A stretch of DNA of 64,000 nucleotides from NCBI RefSeq assembly GCF_009707125.1, contig NZ_WLVL01000039.1, positions 1-64,000 of the forward strand. The letters run 5' to 3'. Position 1 is the first letter of the stretch, and every line of letters starts with the position of its first letter. Shown in pieces: positions 61,801-64,000 of the stretch. A program made the translations under genes and the position numbers. Source of the DNA: Arsenicicoccus cauae (lineage in GTDB: Bacteria > Actinomycetota > Actinomycetes > Actinomycetales > Dermatophilaceae). The notes beneath the pieces were generated by a model. That model was not told where the DNA came from. It ran no database searches and saw nothing but the letters and a program-made list of their open reading frames with translations.

Positions 61801-62781
61801 GGCGCCCTCGTCGCGGATCTCGCCGCCCGCACCGGTCGCCGCCCCCGGGAAGGGGGAGATGGCGGTGGGGTGGTTGTGGGTCTCGACCTTCATCAGGACG
61901 TGGACCTCGTCCTCGTAGGCTGCGTACCGCCCCAGCCCGTCCTGCTGCTCCGGCATCCAGCGCGTGCGGCGGCCACCCTCCATCACCGACGCGTTGTCCT
62001 TGTAGGCGATGACGGTGCCCTGGCCGTTGACCTGCTCGGTGTGCCGGATCATCGCGAACATCGACCGCGCCTGCGGCTCGCCGTCGATGACGACGTCGGC
62101 GTTGAAGATCTTGTGGCGGCAGTGCTCGGAGTTGGCCTGGGCGAACATCATCAGCTCGACGTCGGTGGGATTGCGCTCCAGACCGGTGAACGCCTCGACC
62201 AGGTAGTCGATCTCGTCGTCGGACAGAGCGAGCCCGAGGCTGAGGTTGGCAGCCTCGAGCGCACCGCGCCCCGCCCCCAGCACGTCCACGTGCTCCAGCG
62301 GCTCGGCCTCGCGCTCGGTCGCGAGCAGCGCGGCGTCCTCGCGGCGCATCAGGACAGTCTCGGTCATCCGGTCGTGCAGCACCGCGGCCGCGGCGGCCCA
62401 CTGCTCGTCGTCGAGGGCGGGCCCGTGCAGGAGGTACTCGACGACCCGCTCGACGCGGTGCAGGTCCAGCCCGCAGCTGTGCGCGATGTCGGTGGCCTTG
62501 GACGCCCAGGGGGATACGGTGCCGAGCCGCGGCGCGACGACGACCAGCGTCCCGTCGCTGCTCCCCGTCCACGGCTCGCCGTAGGTCAGCAGGCTCTCGA
62601 GGGTGGCCCGCGCCTGCGGCGTCAGCTCCTGCGCGCTCGCGACCCAGTGGACGTGGCGCGCGTCGATCCCCGTGACCTGCGGCACGACTGCGCGGACCCG
62701 GTCCAGCAGCGCCGCTGCCCGGAAGTCGGAGAGCGCCCGACCCCCCTCGACGACGGAGAGGACGTGGGCGGGCGACGACAT
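58882..62781 (-). CDS. purL: Phosphoribosylformylglycinamidine synthase, large single-chain form
   Basis: 1299 aa; converts FGAR to FGAM with glutamine. It is the full-length type: N-terminal PurS-like domain (residues 1-~150), linker, two AIRS-like halves ([34 protein letters not shown], and [11 protein letters not shown]), and a C-terminal glutaminase ([17 protein letters not shown] with the cysteine, then MMPHPERV). Most actinobacteria use separate PurS, PurQ and a ~750-aa PurL. GAGGAG lies 6 nt before ATG 62781. Confidence 0.96.
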   Translation of the reverse strand: MSSPAHVLSVVEGGRALSDFRAAALLDRVRAVVPQVTGIDARHVHWVASAQELTPQARATLESLLTYGEPWTGSSDGTLVVVAPRLGTVSPWASKATDIAHSCGLDLHRVERVVEYLLHGPALDDEQWAAAAAVLHDRMTETVLMRREDAALLATEREAEPLEHVDVLGAGRGALEAANLSLGLALSDDEIDYLVEAFTGLERNPTDVELMMFAQANSEHCRHKIFNADVVIDGEPQARSMFAMIRHTEQVNGQGTVIAYKDNASVMEGGRRTRWMPEQQDGLGRYAAYEDEVHVLMKVETHNHPTAISPFPGAATGAGGEIRDEGATGRGSAPKAGLSGFAVSNLHLPGTSEPWEQSPYGAPGHLASPLQIMVEGPIGAAAFNNEFGRPALGGFFRVYEQTVDGVRRGYHKPIMSAGGLGTISASQTDKVTFAPGTLLVQLGGPGMRIGMGGGAASSLAAGANAAELDFDSVQRGNPEIERRAQEVITHCWALGEDNPILAIHDVGAGGLSNAFPELVDGAGLGARFDLAAVPLEETGLAPKEIWCNESQERYVLAIAPSSLGLLASLADRERCPWAVVGVATDDGQLRLTDDRLGDDVAQPLEDRAIDLPMEVLLGKPPRMTRDVTRVARQGDSFDAAGVDLRRAAYDVLRHPSVASKRFLITIGDRTVGGLTHRDQMVGPWQVPVADVAVTLGDLVGFAGEAMATGERMPLAAVDAPASGRMAVAEAITNLLAAPVELSRVKLSCNWMAACGEEGEDAALYDTVSAVAMELCPALGIGVPVGKDSLSMRTRWSSGPEAGGTDKQVTSPVSLVVTAFASLEDVRGTLTPQLAGGGSLVVLVDLGAGRDRLGGSMLAQVHGAFGQEVPDLDDPARLVSLAAAVGALRSRGLVSAYHDRSDGGLWAAACEMAFAGATGLELAVDSVPGLFAEELGALFECAEDDLDAVLRVLADHGLADLVSVVARTTDDRRVRVRVGEEDVLDEDLRDLAQVWDEVSWRIARLRDNPGCADEEHAAFGAEASGLVVAPTFDPGEDVAAPYLSRGARPRLAVLREQGVNSHVETSFAFDRAGFDTYDVHMTDLQSGRAHLSDFVGLVAAGGFSYGDTLGAGAGWARSVLFDPRLTDQFRAFFERGDTIGLGICNGCQMFGELAELIPGAQAWPRWTRNRSEQYEARLSQVEVLDSPSIFFAGMAGSRLPIAVAHGEGRADFSRHGSPTDVVPAMRYLDGSGAPAETYPANPNGSPGGLTAVTTPDGRFTAMMPHPERVQRNIQLSWTDGPVDEPSPWLRMFRNARSHLG

Positions 62782-62835
62782 GGAGGGCTCCTCGGGGCGC
62801 GACGGTCGAGCGCCCTTTAGGCTACCGGCTCCCGG

Positions 62836-63261
62836 TCAGTCGTCCTCACCGGTGTAGACGCCGGTGCTGGAGGTGTCCGTGACGCGGGCCAGGTCGACGT
62901 CGTGGTGGGCCGTGCGGCGCACCTCGCGCCGCCCCGCACCCTCGGGGATGGGGGCGACGGCGCCGATCCCGGCGTCGTAGGCGTCCCAGTCGTCGTCGTA
63001 GTCCCCCACCGTGATGGTCGCGCCCTCCGCGTGGACCCCGGCGACCTCGTGGTGCTCGGGGGCGAGCGCGTCACCGAGGGCACGGGCGCGGGCGAGCAGC
63101 TCCTCGGTCACCTCGCCGGGCGCGCTGAGGACGAAGCGCCGGCCCTGACGGATGCGCGTGAACTCGCCGTAGCCCAGCTCAACCGCCCGCGGCAGCGCCT
63201 CGTGCCCCTCGGCGTCCGGGGCGTCGGCGGTGGGCATGATGTTGACGACGATGCGTCCCAT
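62836..63261 (-). CDS. PurS-like protein with acidic C-terminal extension
   Basis: 141 aa. GRIVVNIMPTADAPDAEGHE, RIRQGRRFVL and LARARALGDAL follow the beta-alpha-beta pattern of PurS, the ~80-aa third subunit of split FGAM synthases. The last ~60 residues add an unusual Asp/Tyr-rich stretch (GDYDDDWDAYDAG). As the adjacent purL already contains a PurS domain, this subunit looks redundant and may have a new role. AGGAGG is 8 nt before ATG 63261. It lies between purC and purL on the same strand. Confidence 0.7.
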   Translation of the reverse strand: MGRIVVNIMPTADAPDAEGHEALPRAVELGYGEFTRIRQGRRFVLSAPGEVTEELLARARALGDALAPEHHEVAGVHAEGATITVGDYDDDWDAYDAGIGAVAPIPEGAGRREVRRTAHHDVDLARVTDTSSTGVYTGEDD

Positions 63262-63362
63262 GTCGAGAGCCTCCTGGGTCCGGCGGACGGGTGCGCCCAG
63301 GATATCGACCGGCCTCGTATGCCGTCCCGGCGCCCCCGGCATACCGCTCCGAGGCGAGCCGG

Positions 63363-64000
63363 TCAGGCGAATCGACGGCCGGTCAGGGCCTCGAAGGCCT
63401 CGACGTACTTGGCGCGGGTGCGCTCGACGACGTCCTGCGGCAGCGGGGGCGGCGCGTCGCCGGAGTCCTTGTCCCAGCCGGACGCGGTCGAGGTGAGCCA
63501 GTCGCGGACGTACTGCTTGTCGTAGGACTCCTGCCGGGCGCCCGGCTGCCAGGTCGCGGCGGGCCAGAACCGGGAGGAGTCGGGGGTGAGGACCTCGTCC
63601 GCGAGGACCAGCTGGGGCTCGGCGCCCTCGCTGCGGCGCACGCCGAACTCGACCTTGGTGTCGGCGATGAGGATGCCACGGTCCTCGGCGATCGCGTTGC
63701 CCCGGGCCAGGATCCGCCGGGTCAGGTCGCTGACGCGGGCCGTGAGGTCGGCGCCGATCTCGGCCTCGACCTCGGCCAGCGTCATGGGCAGGTCGTGCTC
63801 GCCGACGGGCGCCTTGGTCGTGGGGGTGAAGATCGGCTCGGGCAGGGCGGACCCGTCCTGCAGCCCCTCGGGGAGGGGGACGCCGCACACGCCGCCGGTG
63901 CTGCGGTAGTCGTCGAGCCCGCCTCCCGTGAGGTAGGCGCGCCCGATGCACTCCACCGGGAGCATCTCGAGCCGCTCGCACAACACCGCACGCCCGGCCA
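63363..64000 (-). CDS. purC: SAICAR synthetase, cut by window end
   Basis: The visible C-terminal ~212 residues are PurC. They include LEMLPVECIGRAYLTGGG, PIFTPTTKAPVGEHD, ADTKVEFGV and DEVLTPDSSRFW, which form the ATP and CAIR site. It joins CAIR and aspartate in purine synthesis. The N-terminal part lies beyond 64000. It precedes the PurS-like gene and purL on the same strand, consistent with a purC-purS-like-purL unit. Confidence 0.93.
   Translation of the reverse strand, partial: AGRAVLCERLEMLPVECIGRAYLTGGGLDDYRSTGGVCGVPLPEGLQDGSALPEPIFTPTTKAPVGEHDLPMTLAEVEAEIGADLTARVSDLTRRILARGNAIAEDRGILIADTKVEFGVRRSEGAEPQLVLADEVLTPDSSRFWPAATWQPGARQESYDKQYVRDWLTSTASGWDKDSGDAPPPLPQDVVERTRAKYVEAFEALTGRRFA

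Noticed and set aside
58051-62820. A 1589-codon plus-strand open frame opposite purL
   Set aside because: It has no ribosome site or domain and is the antisense shadow of a full PurL and the neighbouring methyltransferase-like gene.

Overview
The window is high-GC DNA (roughly 70% or more by eye) from an actinobacterium. The evidence is a bldC / DUF3073 / purM / purF / purL neighbourhood, a sterol-carrier-family gene, an ANTAR regulator, an F420-type luciferase-like oxidoreductase, many GTG starts and chains of genes joined by ATGA or GTGA overlaps. A split-cyclase C50 carotenoid operon points to Micrococcales; Intrasporangiaceae or a relative is my guess, not shown. I see no rRNA, insertion sequence, prophage or CRISPR array.

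Layout. 1-5.4 kb: threonine deaminase, a zinc alcohol dehydrogenase and a large KatE-type catalase. 5.4-15.5 kb: a surface-glycan locus. A minus-strand WcbI-like gene and a double glycosyltransferase face a seven-gene plus-strand operon: four glycosyltransferases, a NodS-like methyltransferase, an acyl-CoA-dehydrogenase-like flavoprotein and a fifth glycosyltransferase. 15.8-31.7 kb: a light, oxidation and DNA-repair island. It holds an SDR, an ATP-dependent DNA ligase, a flavin-type stress protein, a photolyase, an epimerase-TspO fusion, a CPBP protein, a glycosyltransferase-IPP isomerase fusion, the operon crtI-crtB-crtYe-crtYf-crtEb with a divergent MarR regulator, another SDR and an ANTAR regulator.

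31.8-36.3 kb: directly behind a tRNA-Lys lie a zinc-dehydrogenase-like gene that seems to start at ATC, a QueD/PTPS-like gene with altered active-site residues, and a GT4 gene. They converge on a GTP cyclohydrolase II-RibD reductase fusion and a HAD phosphatase. This looks like a dedicated pathway from GTP to a glycosylated pyrimidine or pterin product, and it is the best candidate for an undescribed system. 36.5-39 kb: small and unknown genes. 39-42.8 kb: a nucleotide-sugar operon (rfbF, epimerase, RmlC-like, SAF-domain oxidoreductase). 43-49 kb: aldo-keto reductase, serine deaminase, a PHP protein, tRNA-Glu, tRNA-Asp, tRNA-Phe and a Ser/Thr kinase.

49-64 kb: a SatD pair with a striking upstream palindrome, bldC, DUF3073 and purM-purF. 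Then come a GT14-like gene, a luciferase-like oxidoreductase with a sterol-carrier gene, an alcohol dehydrogenase with a methyltransferase-like gene, and purC (cut by the window end), a PurS-like gene and a full-length single-chain purL. Genome-wide in the window, the heptamer GTATGCC/GGCATAC is far commoner than composition predicts.
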